Part shown: one piece after another, positions 63,952 through 64,000 of the stretch
How positions within the stretch are numbered: position 1 is the stretch's first letter
How the letters are laid out: each line of letters starts with the position of its first letter
Source of the DNA: Marivirga arenosa
GTDB lineage: Bacteria; Bacteroidota; Bacteroidia; Cytophagales; Cyclobacteriaceae
Length of the DNA stretch: 64,000 nucleotides
Assembly (NCBI RefSeq): GCF_030503895.2
Contig: NZ_CP129970.2
Location: 932,001-996,000 of the forward strand
Direction of reading: 5' to 3'
The notes under the pieces: generated by a model
What the model was told of the DNA's origin: nothing
Databases searched by the model: none
What the model saw: only the letters and a program-made list of their open reading frames with translations
Translations under genes and position numbers: made by a program

Positions 63952-64000
63952 ATGAAAACAAACTCAAGGCTAAACTTGCTTCTTTTTCTAATCTCGATCT
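63952..64000 (+). CDS. Start of a secreted or membrane protein (3' end outside window)
   Basis: ATG at 63952 opens a frame that stays open to the last base: MKTNSRLNLLLFLISI, a charged then hydrophobic start typical of a signal peptide. The long leader, and the position after a glycoside hydrolase and two-component system, would suit a SusC-type transporter, but only 16 residues are visible. Confidence 0.5.
   Translation, partial: MKTNSRLNLLLFLISI

Noticed and set aside
1-64000. CRISPR array that could serve the Cas6
   Set aside because: All spacers between genes were read for regularly spaced direct repeats; none was found. The only repeats are isolated dyads and one imperfect pair.
1-64000. 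tRNA, rRNA or other structured RNA genes
   Set aside because: No cloverleaf-like G/T-loop signatures or rRNA-like stretches were visible in the gaps; the longer gaps are AT-rich and unstructured apart from the listed hairpins. A covariance-model search would be decisive.

Overview
The window is an AT-rich (roughly one third G+C by eye) bacterial chromosome segment from the phylum Bacteroidota. Evidence for this is two SusC/SusD pairs, a type IX secretion (T9SS) Plug protein, a T9SS C-terminal sorting domain, many SPII lipoproteins, weak or absent Shine-Dalgarno sequences and several TAnnTTTG-type promoter elements. The gene set (propeller-LytS kinase with LytTR regulator, GH3-family acyl-adenylase, DUF4159, DUF1684, DUF5103) fits the order Cytophagales, perhaps a marine Marivirga-like genus; the genus is an inference. 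No rRNA, tRNA, CRISPR array, insertion sequence or prophage was seen.

Layout. 1-4060: the 3' part of a TolB-propeller/amidohydrolase, an HTH-XRE membrane protein and a GxxExxY protein enclosed by imperfect 27-bp inverted repeats. 4082-9319 (-): a tight operon alaS-gatB-thioredoxin lipoprotein. 9487-15951 (+): M23 peptidase, CapA-like lipoprotein, MerR regulator, dprA, HAD phosphatase, DUF4159 protein, then a lipoprotein/DUF6048-like pair. 16358-20116: a cysteine-free ArsC-like protein, an ECF sigma factor with a translationally overlapping anti-sigma/outer-membrane-barrel fusion, and the divergent T9SS Plug gene. 20094-23140 (-): AI-2E transporter, ychF and an orphan cas6. 23218-39183 (-): a surface and nutrient-uptake block with two SusCD systems, a fasciclin lipoprotein, a Calx-beta-like lipoprotein and a T9SS-exported M43-type metalloprotease. 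39404-44642 (-): OmpA/PD40 protein, queE, folD, lepA. 44853-54219 (+): GH3-family enzyme, dxr, rseP, DUF1684 protein, then pheT, a coiled-coil protein, zapA and rny. 54360-63545 (+): a TlpA-like lipoprotein, a TonB, a glycoside hydrolase family 3 lipoprotein and a two-component system (propeller histidine kinase plus LytTR regulator). At 63952 a further secreted or membrane protein begins and runs off the end.

How the parts fit. Housekeeping genes (tRNA charging, translation, isoprenoid and folate synthesis, RNA decay, division) are interleaved with cell-envelope modules. TonB can energise the two SusC transporters. The Plug protein belongs to the secretion machine that would export the M43 protease. 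RseP could take part in cleaving membrane-anchored regulators such as the anti-sigma/barrel fusion.

The observations most worth a second look are: the repeat-bounded GxxExxY cassette; the dual-membrane anti-sigma architecture; the solo Cas6 co-oriented with ychF and overlapping the Plug gene tail to tail; the unusually conserved 83-nt 5' segment shared by the two susC genes; and a perfect 10-bp dyad upstream of tonB.
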